From: Glossina fuscipes
Lineage: Eukaryota > Arthropoda > Insecta > Diptera > Glossinidae
Length of the DNA: 64,000 nt
Reading direction: 5' to 3'
NCBI RefSeq assembly: GCF_014805625.2
Contig: NW_023998414.1
Location: 29,771,194-29,835,193, forward strand
Shown one piece after another: positions 11,725 through 22,735 of the stretch (positions are counted from its first letter, which is position 1; every line of letters begins with the position of its first letter). Position numbers and translations under genes: made by a program. The notes under the pieces were generated by a model. It worked only from the letters and a program-made list of their open reading frames with translations, had not been told where the DNA came from and did no database searches.

Positions 11725-13134
11725 ATGAATTTACGTTTTAACGGGCATAACGATGATGAATGTGACAATTCAATATCATCACAAAATGCATTGCATTCCG
11801 AGATATACGCTACTGCTGGTGGCAGCAGAGGCAACAACGGTATATCATCAGCATTACCGCAACAGACGCAAATGAAAATTAAAACATCACTAACATCGTT
11901 GTCAGCAACGATAGCAAATAGTTGTTATTTGGTTAGTGTCAGTCCTAGAATTAGCGATAGTGGCACCTGCCTAATAAAGAAATCCTATAAACGAAAATCA
12001 CAAAAATGGTACGCCTGTGACCAAGTAAGCGGCCGTCAACACCTCCTCAACTCCACAATAGATTGTGAGAGTTTACAAAATGTAGTTAAATATACCAGAA
12101 TAAATAGCAAAAATTTTTGTACATATTTCCTAGTAACGTTAGTCATTTTAAGCTGCTGTCCGTTGGCCAGTGTACTGGCTATACTGCATAATAATAATTA
12201 TGATGGAATAAGCCAGCCCGTAAATGCATTAGAGAGGGAGTATGAGAAAACCGCTAAAGCCACTACTACTGCCAACACTGCCACCATAGCCAGCACCAGC
12301 ATTACCAACCCTACCACAGCTGCTACTGCCGCCGCCACCACCACCACTAGCACCACCACCACCACCACCACCACCACCACCACCACCACTACGACCACCA
12401 TCGCTACCAACCGTTCTACCACTATAAAAGCCATCCATAATAACACCAATGCTACCACAATTAGTCAAAGCGTAAATAATAACGAAGCAAAACGTAACGG
12501 CAGTACAAATAGTTCAAGCAAGAACAGTAGTAGTGTTAGCATTAATTACAGCAACAACGATCAGCATATTTCAAACAATATATGGAATGGTTTGAGCACT
12601 AACAACACGGGCGTTAGCCGCACTAGCAAAAATATCACAACTGCTGTTAAACTAATTTTAAATGACTACAGTGAGGCCTTTTCGCAAATCATTAATGAAG
12701 AACTAGAACTGCTGCAACAGCAGCAACCCCATGAACCATCATTTCATAATAATATAACACGACGAAAAACCTACAACAACAACAACAATAACAACAGCAA
12801 CAGCAACAACAAGAGTAAAAAAAATGAAAACAGCAATGTAAACCATAATAACAAAAGTAGTAGCAGCAGCGAAACGAGTAACTATAGTAGCAGCAATAGT
12901 ATAAAATTTGGTACTGATACCGGCAATTTACAAAATTCTCAATCCAACGCTAGTAAAAATTATGATGCTGGCGATGAGTTTAATTTGCACGACGAACTGC
13001 TGGATAGCTTTCGTAGCAGTCATAGTTTACCGCACAAGCCCTACTATACCAATGAATTTGCCGTACATATACCAGCCGGCCATGACATGGCCAATATTAT
13101 TGCGCAAAAATATGGCTTCACTAATATGGGTCAG
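11725..13134 (+). CDS. Fur1: Furin-like proprotein convertase 1, coding exon 1 (N-terminus and start of prodomain)
   Basis: Encodes 470 residues, ending in phase 0 at cag|gtgagt (13134/13135). ATG 11725 is the first possible start, because an in-frame TAA lies at 11716-11718; the -3 base is A. Residues about 1-130 are Ser/Asn/Lys-rich. Residues about 131-153 (FCTYFLVTLVILSCCPLASV and following) form a hydrophobic segment that could be an internal signal or membrane anchor; Drosophila Fur1 also has a long N-terminal extension before its catalytic region. Then follow poly-Thr (about 180-228), Asn/Ser-rich and Asn-repeat tracts (about 345-395) with many Asn glycosylation sequons. The exon ends with NEFAVHIPAGHDMANIIAQK and YGFTNMGQ, which match the first part of the furin prodomain (compare WAVRIPGG...KHGFLNLGQ in human furin). 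Furins cleave precursors at Arg-X-Lys/Arg-Arg in the trans-Golgi; the prodomain acts as chaperone and inhibitor. The low-complexity part has no assignable function. Confidence 0.88.
12120..12185 (+). other. Fur1: Hydrophobic segment of the furin N-terminus (possible membrane anchor)
   Basis: About 22 mostly apolar residues lie between basic/polar flanks (YTRINSKN before, LHNNNYDG after). Length and hydrophobicity suit a type II signal-anchor or a late signal peptide. Positive charges before it favour an N-in topology; that topology is an inference. Confidence 0.55.
12352..12400 (+). repeat. Fur1: Coding (ACC)n trinucleotide array (poly-Thr)
   Basis: A near-perfect ACC repeat inside exon 1, translated as an uninterrupted Thr run. 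In the opposite strand it creates long Val and Gly runs that are artefacts. Its length is likely to vary between individuals. Confidence 0.9.
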
Positions 13135-13469
13135 GTGAGTGAGCTCTTCATATGTTTGACGAATTTCGCATGGCATAATATTTAAAAGTGGCCGGTCATT
13201 AAATTTTGCGGCAATCAGGTGCACTTAGAAATTACACTTAAAGCTAATTATTTTGTGAATAGTGCGCAAATAAATTCAGTAAATGATTTTTGTTTGTTCT
13301 TTTTCAACTCCCTTCATATCAAAAAAAAAAAAAAAAACGGAAATATTCAATTACAAAAATAATCCCAATCAATCAGATGAACTCCTAGCAGCTCTTATAA
13401 GGACGTCTCAAAATATTTCAACTAAACTAAATCTTACGGTTCCATCCGTTATTTTCTTCTTCCATCTTG

Positions 13470-13800
13470 TTAGTGCTGCATCAGATCGGATATGAAAGTG
13501 AACGTCTTCTGCGCACATTGCGTCAGGAAGCCGACATGATCGTTTAAGTACGATCCGCTTTCACTTTCCCCATCAAAAGAGTTTTCCCAGACAAGTGGAC
13601 AAGTTGCAGCCATTTTTTTCAAATGGCTTGATGCCTTCAATGCAATTAAAAGAGCATTGGAATTCTTCGTGGTTACGACCTTCACGCACACGATGCTCTT
13701 CGAACATAAGTAAACATTTGGCATTAGTTTCTTTCAGCCTTAATAGGACTTTTGTCAAGACACGATGCTTTTCGTCATTTATTTTCATCATTCGCTGTTA
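13470..13800 (-). mobile_element. Possible Ty3/gypsy-like RT remnant, very weak
   Basis: Minus-strand frame with KHRVLTKVLLRLKETNAKCL followed by LMFEEHRV resembles the H...VL.RL....KC.F....V part of gypsy-type reverse transcriptases, located after the catalytic motif. The following frame (NDHVGFLTQCAQ and neighbours) I could not align. No catalytic motif or LTR is visible. It may be chance similarity. Confidence 0.2.
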
Positions 13801-15783
13801 ACTGATTCGAATAAGTCTCGCATTGGTTACAACAGAAATTCATTTGAATAAATTTTTTAAAGAGTTATAGCAGACGAAGGTAGATGTTTGTCTCTTTCGT
13901 TCTTTTGCAGCTTTCTCCAAATGGCTAAACACTCATGATTGAGGATTGGACAGGACTTGAGTAATGATATCCTGATCACGTCGGCCACGTTTTGTGATTG
14001 ACTTCAACATTGAAGCCTTCAATATATTACAAGAGGCCCTTTCATATATAGAGACTTTAAAAACCTACACTTACATCATGATAATAGAAATATTTTCGCG
14101 AATTTAACGAAACGTAATTATAAAGGTTAGGTTATATACGATTATCCGAGGTCCTCAAAGCGGATTCATCGGTTTTGTTGTACCAAAAGTAAACACAGTA
14201 AATAAAACACATTTCTGATTGAGATTTGCATTCAATTTCTTTTATATAAATTCTTTGGACCTTGCCATTATTCGTTGAATACAATACATACACAGCTATA
14301 AGGGGTACATATATTGTTAAAAGTTATTACAGAAACGATGAACCCACAGCTAAGTGTCATGCGTATGGGATGGGGCTTATATTTTGTGAAATGGTTTCGG
14401 TGAAAACAAAAGCACATCTGATATTTCCGAAGGACCTTTCCGTGCGCAAAAATCAATTCCCAAGTATGGTTTGTGGGCTGAAAATGCATTACAATTACCC
14501 TCCATGCAGAACGGATTGTTTGTAGCAAAAGTTAGATGATTTCGACTAAGACGGTATGTGGGTTAAAAAAAATTGGCTCAACATACGATAACTTTCGTGA
14601 TAAAATCAATTCATCGTGAGACAAGTTCAATGATCGTGCAATTGAGAAAAATGCCTGCCTGACCTTGTCACATAGAGCACGCGACATGACTTTATTGAAT
14701 TTTTCACTTTCGAATTCTCAGTGATCTCCTTCATCAAGACTCTTTGGCTTATTGGTGAAGTAAGGACAGATTTATGTGGAAAAATGTCAAAATTTAGTGC
14801 TCAAGGATTATACAGAAATCTGGAGACTAATGATCGTTAACATGAAATCATTTCTAAATATAATTTGCATGCTTCCATATCTGAAAGAAAAGAAAATTAA
14901 TGCTGATGCTAGTTAGTTAGTTAGTGTTTAATGCAATTTAAAAAAGTAGCAAACACTTTCTTCGTGAGCCTATATTCACAAGTCACAAAAGCCAATTGAT
15001 CAGCTCTATAAGCTCCGATTGCGATTGTATTTACGATTCACAGTAAAAGAAGCCGTTCATTTGGTTTTTGAAAGCCCGGCGGTCGCACGTAATGAAAAAG
15101 GAATTTTTAACACAGACATTGTCCATTCATTGTTATTCGTTGCTATGTGGTTGCTATACCCGATTTCAACTTGATTTTCTAAGAAAGAGAGATGTATTAG
15201 TATTTGTATGAAAATAGATTTCTTTGATAAATCGAGATGGCGATCTTAACGCGCCTGTCAGTTTCTTCTATTTGCAATGAAGAAATGAATTTTGTTATGC
15301 AAATAAATTTATTAAACAAATATTTTAAATAATGTCGAAAAATGCCGTACCATTGGTTTGGGTCATGCTTCTTGTATTGTTATCATAAAATTTCAACACC
15401 TTTTCCTCTGATTCTTTTTTCCTTTTCATTTATATATATATGTATATATATACATGTGTACATATGCACAATGCATGCACAAAAATATATTACAGATATG
15501 TATTGAATGAACAGCAGCACATTGTTTATAATTGTCATTGTTTATAATTGTATTTAAACAGATATAACGCAGCACAACTGTATTCGCACGTAAGCTTGTA
15601 TATTATGTTCCATATGACAGCACTTAATTAAAATGCTTTCAACGAAAAATTATAATAATCAAAAAAGTGTCCGATAATAGCAAATAGTTTTTGTTTTTCG
15701 GTGTTTTTTTTATATTTATTTTTTTTTTTCCTTCATTTCAAAAGTAATAATTGCACTTTGTTTTCTAGAGTTTTTAAATTAAC

Positions 15784-15818
<35 letters not shown>

Positions 15819-15869
15819 ATGTTGAAATTGAAATTCAAACCAAAAAAAAAGGGAACAAAGAAAATTGCA

Positions 15870-16600
15870 TTTAGTCGTGAGCGACTCCTTTATACCCATC
15901 GCCGTTATCTTAAAAAAAAAAAAAAAAAAAAAAAAGCAAAAAGAGGAAAATAAGTAAATTTTCATTCTCTATATATATGGATGGGTCGCGGCTGATTTTG
16001 TCTATTTTCAAAGTAAACGTGTTTGTCGCATAAGCTTGGCCCTGGAAAAGTCTAACTCAATTCCAAATTCTTTTACAAATTCGTAAACGATATCTTCATT
16101 TTTGCTAGCAGCAGCATGTTTACCGCAAACACTACACATTTGCGTAGACGTGCGGTTTATGAGTAATGAAGAAAAAAAAAATTTTTTATTCCTTTAAAAA
16201 AACACAAGTGTTCTTGGTTTGCATGGTACTCTGTAGGCGAGTCCTATGACCGATTTAGCCCATTGTCAATAAAAATTTACATGGAAGAACTTGCAATCGT
16301 TCCACCAAATTTGAAGCTGCTAGTTTCATTTGTTCAATAGACATTACACAGATGGACAGACGGACATGCTTAAATCGATTAAGAAATTGAAATTGATTAG
16401 GCGCGTTAATCCCTTGCAGCGTTTCTGAACCTTTCTTTTGGGCGTTGTCTGTGTTTAGAAGAACGCTGATCAAGAATAAATATACTTTGTGGGATCTCTG
16501 ATGCTTCTTTTTGGGCGTTGCAAGCGTTTTCGAAAAATGAGTTTGCCCCGCATCTTATAAAAAGTCTTGAGTCGTCTCGAAAAGAGAGGAAATATTCCGA
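15870..16600 (+). repeat. DINE/INE-1-like interspersed repeat copy
   Basis: Modules in order: 'gagcgactcctttatacccatcgccgttatctt', a poly-A run, 'gggtcgcggctgattttgtctatttt', 'accgatttagcccattgtcaataaaaatttacatg', the signature cacagatggacagacggacat (about 16346-16366), 'gctgatcaagaataaatatactttgtggg' and 'gggcgttgcaagcgttttcgaaaaatgagtttgcc'. The copies ending near 22.73 and 43.97 kb carry the same blocks. No coding capacity. Confidence 0.65.
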
Positions 16601-17439
16601 TATAATTTTTATAGTTTTTCTAGATAACTGATCTCATCGTTCAGTATTCTGATTCAAAACTTACAATTTTTGTTGTTGTACAAATCGTAACATCTCATTC
16701 ATAGCATTCATATGACAATGTAAATATATTTCGAAAATTATTTCATTTTAATACTTATGCAACTGCAGAGTTTTCTTCATAATTTCCCGTAAACTTATCA
16801 TCAACTTAAATTTTAAATATTAAGCATGGTATCAACTTAAGTATATTAAATTCAGTGCTCGAACAATAGTAAAATTTCTTCATGATACGACAATGACTGA
16901 TGACATCTGATGACATATAAGTTTTCATTCGAAACTTTTTAATTAAATTACTTTTATAGCTTAAGGGTGTTGGCTGAACGAATAGTTTTCCACATTTGTA
17001 ATTCACGACCATAAATATTGATTTGCTAGCGCAACGAAGAGGCCTAAAGGCTAATAAAAGGCCTGCAACTCCGAACGTCCAGTATAATCAATATGTTACG
17101 TTTCAATATTTGTGTAATAAAAAAAAAACAATTTCAATCATGTGCATATTTATTGGCAGCATACTTTTAGGATTTAAAAAATTTTCAACTTAAGATAAAA
17201 AATACGAGCATTTTTGTCCAAGTTCTGAAGTTGTCGTCATCAACATCGTTGAACTGTCGAGCCAAGAAAAATGCAAGAAAAAAAAAAAAAATTCTTCTTA
17301 ATAAAAACAAGTAAAAGCACTCTACTGGATCGCCATCACATGCCCTACATCAATCAAGAGCTATTTGATTGACTATTCATTACAAGGCATTGATCGAAAA
17401 AGTAGTGAAGCAAAACGTATAATTTAAACAAATTGTCGC

Positions 17440-17600
17440 AAATACGAAGGATCAGATGGACGGACAGACAACTTAAGATCAATACAGATAAAAGTGCTTC
17501 TGTATCTGTCGGTATAATGAAAGATGGATCTCTCTCTCTAGTCCTCCTTCTGCGTACTCCGTACATTCGAACAAACTTAATATACCCTTACAGCAAGAGT
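17440..17600 (+). repeat. Short DINE-like fragment
   Basis: Contains the signature gatggacggacagacaactt at about 17454-17473 and a 'tatacccttacagcaagagt' end near 17580-17600, but lacks the upstream modules of the larger copies. Probably a truncated or diverged copy. Confidence 0.4.
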
Positions 17601-18065
17601 GGTGTAGTAGCTGTAATAAAAACATTTTTATTCATATTCATAATTATTTATTTAAATGTGTGGTTTCGAATCGTTTTACCCAGAATCTCCACGTGCCAAA
17701 AAGTTGGCTGCCACAGAAATTATATTAAATTTTTCAATTGTTTGTAAAGCGTAAAAACACCAACCGGAAGTCAAATAAATTATGCATATTCGTAACTACC
17801 GTGAGAGGATTAATCAGTTAAGCCGCATTTGTCTCTCCACATCTGCATATGTATACATATTTACGTGAAATAATTATAAATTAGCTTTTAAAAAATTCCT
17901 TTTTGTAAGAACGTCACTTTATATATATATATATATATATATTTAAAAATTCATGAAACGCACCCTTAAGTGTGAAAGGCAAATGCCTGCTCTTAACGTT
18001 GTTGTTGCCGCATTAATCTTACAATTACGTTGTCAATTTTTGCGTAGAATATCTTAAGCATATTA

Positions 18066-18153
18066 TGCCACGCGTATATGTGTATGTGAAATAATAAAAT
18101 ATATTATAAATATATTTGTTATATTTTATTATGAAAATGCCCTATACGCGGCA
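18066..18153. repeat. Imperfect hairpin (nested inverted repeat)
   Basis: Outer arms tgccacgcgtata (18066-18078) and tatacgcggca (18143-18153) pair over 11-12 bp with one bulged base. Inner arms ataataaaatat (18091-18102) and atattttattat (18121-18132) pair perfectly over 12 bp. They are separated by short unpaired segments and an 18-nt loop. No coding sequence. The inner arm is AT-only and could be chance; the outer GC-containing arm makes chance less likely. Confidence 0.5.
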
Positions 18154-18404
18154 ACGTATTTCTTCCATATGTGAGCACTGCTTCTCTATACTTTATTTTC
18201 CAATTGCAAAATACAACAGTGTGCTTATGCTTACATAACCTATTATGTAAGTTTATGTATAATATTTAAAGCATGCGTAATTGATAATTGAACATTACAA
18301 GCGTAAATATTATTATTACGATTATTATTATTATTATTATAAATTTAGTTAGAGAATATATTCCAAGAATAAAGACTTAAAGCATTAGCATCTAAGCTTT
18401 TCGG

Positions 18405-18460
18405 TTTTATTAAAAACTCTACCGCACTTGAGATTTGAATCCATGACCATTGAGTTGCTA
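18405..18460 (-). repeat. tRNA-related SINE-like piece with box B (copy 2)
   Basis: On the minus strand, gactagcaactcaatggtca then ggattcaaatctcaa closely matches the piece at 28490-28540, with 15 identical bases over the box B region. Box B (gattcaaatct) is at 18431-18441. Box A is not recognisable; the 64-bp tandem array begins at the point where the 5' part would be. Confidence 0.4.
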
Positions 18461-18648
18461 GTCCCCACAAGACTCCACACAAGAAGCCTAAAATAAAGCA
18501 ACAATTCATACAGAAGTGTTTCTAGTCCACACAAGACTCCACACAAGAAGCCTAAAATAAAGCAACAATTCATACAGAAGTGTTGCTAGTCCACACAAGA
18601 CTCCACACAAGAAGCCTAAAATAAAGCAACAATTCATACAGAAGTGTT
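18457..18648. repeat. Tandem repeat, 3 copies of a 64-bp unit
   Basis: The unit runs from 'ctagtccacacaagactcc' through 'aaataaagcaacaattcata' to 'cagaagtgtt'. Successive 'gtcc' anchors are at 18461, 18525 and 18589, exactly 64 bp apart. The copies are almost identical, with single-base differences at the joints, which indicates recent duplication. The array abuts the SINE-like box B piece on its left side. Confidence 0.92.
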
Positions 18649-20159
18649 ATAACGAATTCTAAAAAAAAATGTTCTTCTTCGAAATGGCGGCCAAAGTACA
18701 CTTTCACCAATCCATTGCAGAAAGTCGGGCTAAAACTTTTAATTATCCATTCGTGTATGATTAGACCTCGCATGTATAATTTCGAAGGTCTTCCTCAGGC
18801 TACTGGCTGTATACTGAGTTCTCAGTCGGCAAAAGCATAATCCTTTGAGTCCTCCCGTTGATCACACAGCTGCTAGATCGTTGCAACTGGTTCCGTATTT
18901 TTTATTTTTTTTATTCCTTGCTTCTTCTTTGCCACCGGCACAGTGTTACAAGAATGGCAGACGTCCTGTATGGGATTGGTCAAACGAAAAATATTATAAA
19001 ATTTTGAAAAATTGAATTTCTCTCGAAGTTAGAAGTTTAAAAGCTACCAACGCCTACAAATCAGAAAACAAGAACATTATCTCATTATTAACGTATATGA
19101 TATTGGCCTTTTAAAACAGTTAGAATATCATCTGAACCGGATGATTGATTATTTCTAGCCGCTTCACTTACAATACGTTTACATTCAATTTACGCCATAT
19201 GTTAGATTGAATAGTTGTCCTGCAAAGGTTTTCAGGGCTAAAATGTGCATTCCGTTTGAAGGTAATACGATCCGATGCTGTTTATGCTATGGTTAAGGGC
19301 TTTAGCGGGTCTGGAAAGTAAGGAATGAAATCACAACTTCATGATGAATCCAAAGAAAAATGAAGCAGTGACAATAGATATAAATACTCTAGTTGCCTCA
19401 GTCCCTTTGTAAATGCAATGAGTGACTCTAAAATATATATATATTCCGATCAGCGCAAAATTCTGATTTAAACAGGTATGGTTTCATTGTGCATTGAAGT
19501 TCTTAGGTTGGCTGCAAGTAAACTAAAATTTGTCGTAGTTGGTGAGCAAAGGTAATTTTAAAGACAAGCGCGACTCACCCGGAAATCCGCCAATAATTGA
19601 TAAAAGATAAGGAAAGATGAAGAAACGCTAACTACATGTTTATCAAAAACTTCATCTTTGAAGTCAGTAAGTAAACGTCGCCCTAAGCATAACTTATTTC
19701 AAGATCTTAAAAACCAAAGTTGTCATGCTATGCTATTCATGCCGATAAGAAATTCAGGCGCGGTTACCTATAAAGAATAAATGCTAGTTAAACTTTTTAC
19801 ACTTCATGCAAGACGCTTAAGCAATTGCTGCATAGACTGGCACTGGAAAAAAAGAACGCGTTTTCTTATCCTAAAGTGTTAATCTCTATATGTCGATGGT
19901 TGAAAATGGTTTCATTGCACCTTAAAATGTTTTAGATGTAGTTAATACTTTCTAAACCCAAATTTTTTCTCTTTTTTCTTTTTTTTTTTGTTATTTTGTG
20001 ATTGTTTTACATTTAAGCACAATATAATTTCTGTAATTAATTAATTAAATGAATATTTTATTCAATTTTGATTTGAATTTGTTTCCGTTTTCTAAAAAAT
20101 TTATAAACTTTTTAAAATATCGGGCGACTGTAGGCCCTGTGTTTTTCTTAATTAACTTT

Positions 20160-21040
20160 GTTATACCCATCACCGAAGGATGATTTTTCTCATTTTGTCA
20201 AAATGTTTGCAACCCCCAGAAAGAAACATAAGCGACCTCACAGAGTATATATATATATATATATGCTCATGATTAGCATCATATTCTAAATCGATTCAAG
20301 CATGTCCGTCTGGCGGTCCATTCGTATATTATCGGCTGTAAACTTTCTCCTGGACGCAAAAATGAGGCTATCGACTTCAAATTTGTTAGAAATTTTTAAG
20401 AGAAGCCCTTGCACTCAAGTTGGTATTGAAAATAGGCCAAATCGCTTGAAGTATACGCCAACAGTACTAAGTAAACTAAGACCACCTCTAAAAAATTGGT
20501 TATTGACTCATTCGTCATAAACTGTAGCGGAGAAATGTATAAAAATTTAAATGCATATTCTATGGACGATGCCTATGATACCTATACAAAAATGGAAAAC
20601 AGTGACAACGCCTACTTAATATTACACTGTATGAAAATGTAATTTTTTTTTCAATACCTTAATAAGGTGCGGAAACAAGCTTTAAAAACGCCGTATTAAT
20701 TCTTTGGCAGTTTCGAATTTTGAATGCACCTCAGTATGTCCGTCTGTCCACAAGCCCAACGGCGTTGTATCTGTAGTAAACATTATCTCGTTAGTGAAAA
20801 TGGACATATCACCTGCAATATTGCAAAAAAAAATTTGGGAAGTAACTTAAAAATTTCAAAGGACACGCCTACAATGTCCAGATGGCTATTCGACAAAAAC
20901 TTTTATTTTGTAAATAGAAAAAATCAGCCGCGTCCACTCAATGAAAATGTAGCTATTTTCCTTTTTGTTTTTTTTTTTTTAGGATAACGGGGATGGGTAT
21001 AAAAGAGTCGGTCGCGACCGATTATAATTTTCTTAGTTGT
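20160..21040 (-). repeat. DINE/INE-1-like interspersed repeat copy, inverted
   Basis: Reads as the reverse complement of the copies at about 21.8 and 43.2 kb: 'ttatacccatcaccgaaggatga' at the left, (TA)n and 'catgattagcatcatattctaaatcgattcaagcatgtccgtctgg' near 20267-20313, a second 'cctcagtatgtccgtctgtcc' signature near 20730-20750, and 'gggatgggtataaaagagtcggtcgcgacc' at the right. Both GTCCGTCTG signatures keep the two-module structure of the full copies. Confidence 0.65.
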
Positions 21041-21108
21041 TATTAGTCAACTGGTTGTTTGTAGTTTGTAATATAAACTTTATTCGATGCCAATCTTTTT
21101 TTATATAT

Positions 21109-21112
<4 letters not shown>

Positions 21113-21143
<31 letters not shown>
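21113..21143. repeat. (TA)n microsatellite
   Basis: About 15 TA units between the two opposed DINE-like copies. Similar TA runs occur at many sites in the window. Confidence 0.9.
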
Positions 21144-21145
<2 letters not shown>

Positions 21146-21799
21146 GCTTGTGAATGTAATATAAAGCATATAAGCCGTCTGATGTAATATTTCATACAAT
21201 TAGTAAACAATTATTATTTGCAGTAAATCATTGCGCACACATGTACGCACAAGAGCGGTCTTTCATTGTTTCATTCATGTTAAAAATGATTAATTTGATT
21301 GAGAGAACCCCTATGCGATGTGTGCCAAATGATTATACAAATTTCATTACTGAGTTAAAATAAAAAATAAATAAATAAATAAAAAAGATTACTTGATAAA
21401 AATGAAAAAAAAAAAAAAAGTTTTCAAACAACCTCTTATTGTTAAATGTAAATTTTAAATAAGAGTGACGTAGTTAAGTAATGCTATCGTCCTCTATGCT
21501 TCGTTTGTAAAATTTTTCTTTTACCTTTTGCTGTACATATTGTAAATGTGCGAACGGAAGCTTATGTCTATCAATATATCTAAAGTCTCTATGTCTTTCT
21601 ACCATTATAGATATGCAGTTCAACCTCTTGTTGGGCAAGAAGAATTATTTTAATTCTTCTGACAAGCCAGTTGTTAGATCTTAAAAATGGGCTTAGAGAA
21701 AAAACTCTACAACGAACTTAATGTTAGTGATATACATTGAATAAAGCTGGTCACTGCTAGAAGAGCCTCCTTAAAAAAATGTTTACCATAACCCAAAGT

Positions 21800-22735
21800 T
21801 TTTCTTCGTGACCGAATCTTTTACACCCATCATTGTTACCATAAAAAAAAGGCAAAAAGAACTAAATTTTCGCACTCTATTCTAGTATTGGGTGGGAGCG
21901 GATTTTCTATTTTCAGGATAAAAGTGGAAGCTTATAAGATGCGCACGTATTGTACTCTATGCGTAACAAGCAAAAAACTCGGAACGCAAAGGTGTTCACT
22001 GCTTTTTTTTTTTTCTGGTTTTATGTAGACATGTGGGTTTGAATCATTTTCAAATTCCTTTGCTAGTTCGTAGGCGATATCATCATTTTCGTGAACAGGA
22101 GAACGTTTACCGCAACTACTGTACATTTGGGCATACGGACAGATGGACGAACGATCATACGGACATACCTAGGTGCGTTCTAAATTTGAAACTGGCCAAC
22201 AGGTTTTATACTTTATAAGGTTTTTGAAGCTTGCTTCTATACGTTATTAAGGTTTTGAAAAAGCATGAAAATATTTGAAACGATAAAATTGCGTAATCGT
22301 GGCCGATTGTTTCCACTAGAGAATCGGCCATAGAATATGCGATCAGATTTTTGTTGGTCTAACTGCTGTAGATTATGAGTAGTAAGCAAAAAAGCTATTT
22401 TTTATTCCTTTTAAAAAGTCGAAGTGTCCTCACTTTAGGTAGTATTGAAGGCGCATCCTTCGACCGATTTCGGCCATTTTCAGTACCAACCGGCATGCAT
22501 GGTTTTGCCAAAATTCAAGTACTTAGCTTCTTTTTTGCGGTCAGGAGAATGTTTACAACACACATTACACAGACGGACAGACAGACATGCTTGAATCGAT
22601 TTAGAATCTGATGCTGATCAAGAATGTATATACTTGGTGGGGTAGCTGTAATGCCTTCTTCTTGGCGTTGCAAAAGTTTTGTCAAAATGAATATGCCACT
22701 CATCCTTCGGGGTGATAGGTACAAAAAATTTCGTA
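21800..22735 (+). repeat. DINE/INE-1-like interspersed repeat copy, full-length looking
   Basis: Starts 'gaccgaatcttttacacccatcattgttacc' and ends 'atatgccactcatccttcggggtgatagg'. It holds two half-modules, each with a GGACAGA-type signature (22137-22160 and 22565-22587). The second is followed by 'gctgatcaagaatgtatatacttggtggggtagctg' and 'cttggcgttgcaaaagttttgtcaaaatgaa'. The block after the second signature resembles the INE-1 segment 'tgatcaagaatatatatacttta' known from Drosophila. Non-coding. Confidence 0.7.

Noticed and set aside
12198..12468. Minus-strand Val- and Gly-rich frames opposite furin exon 1
   Set aside because: Mirror translations of the ACC repeat; the + strand frame is the furin exon with a clear prodomain match.
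14262..14525. 87-codon frame with many Cys and Tyr residues
   Set aside because: Also open on the opposite strand over the same span, with no family match; treated as chance.
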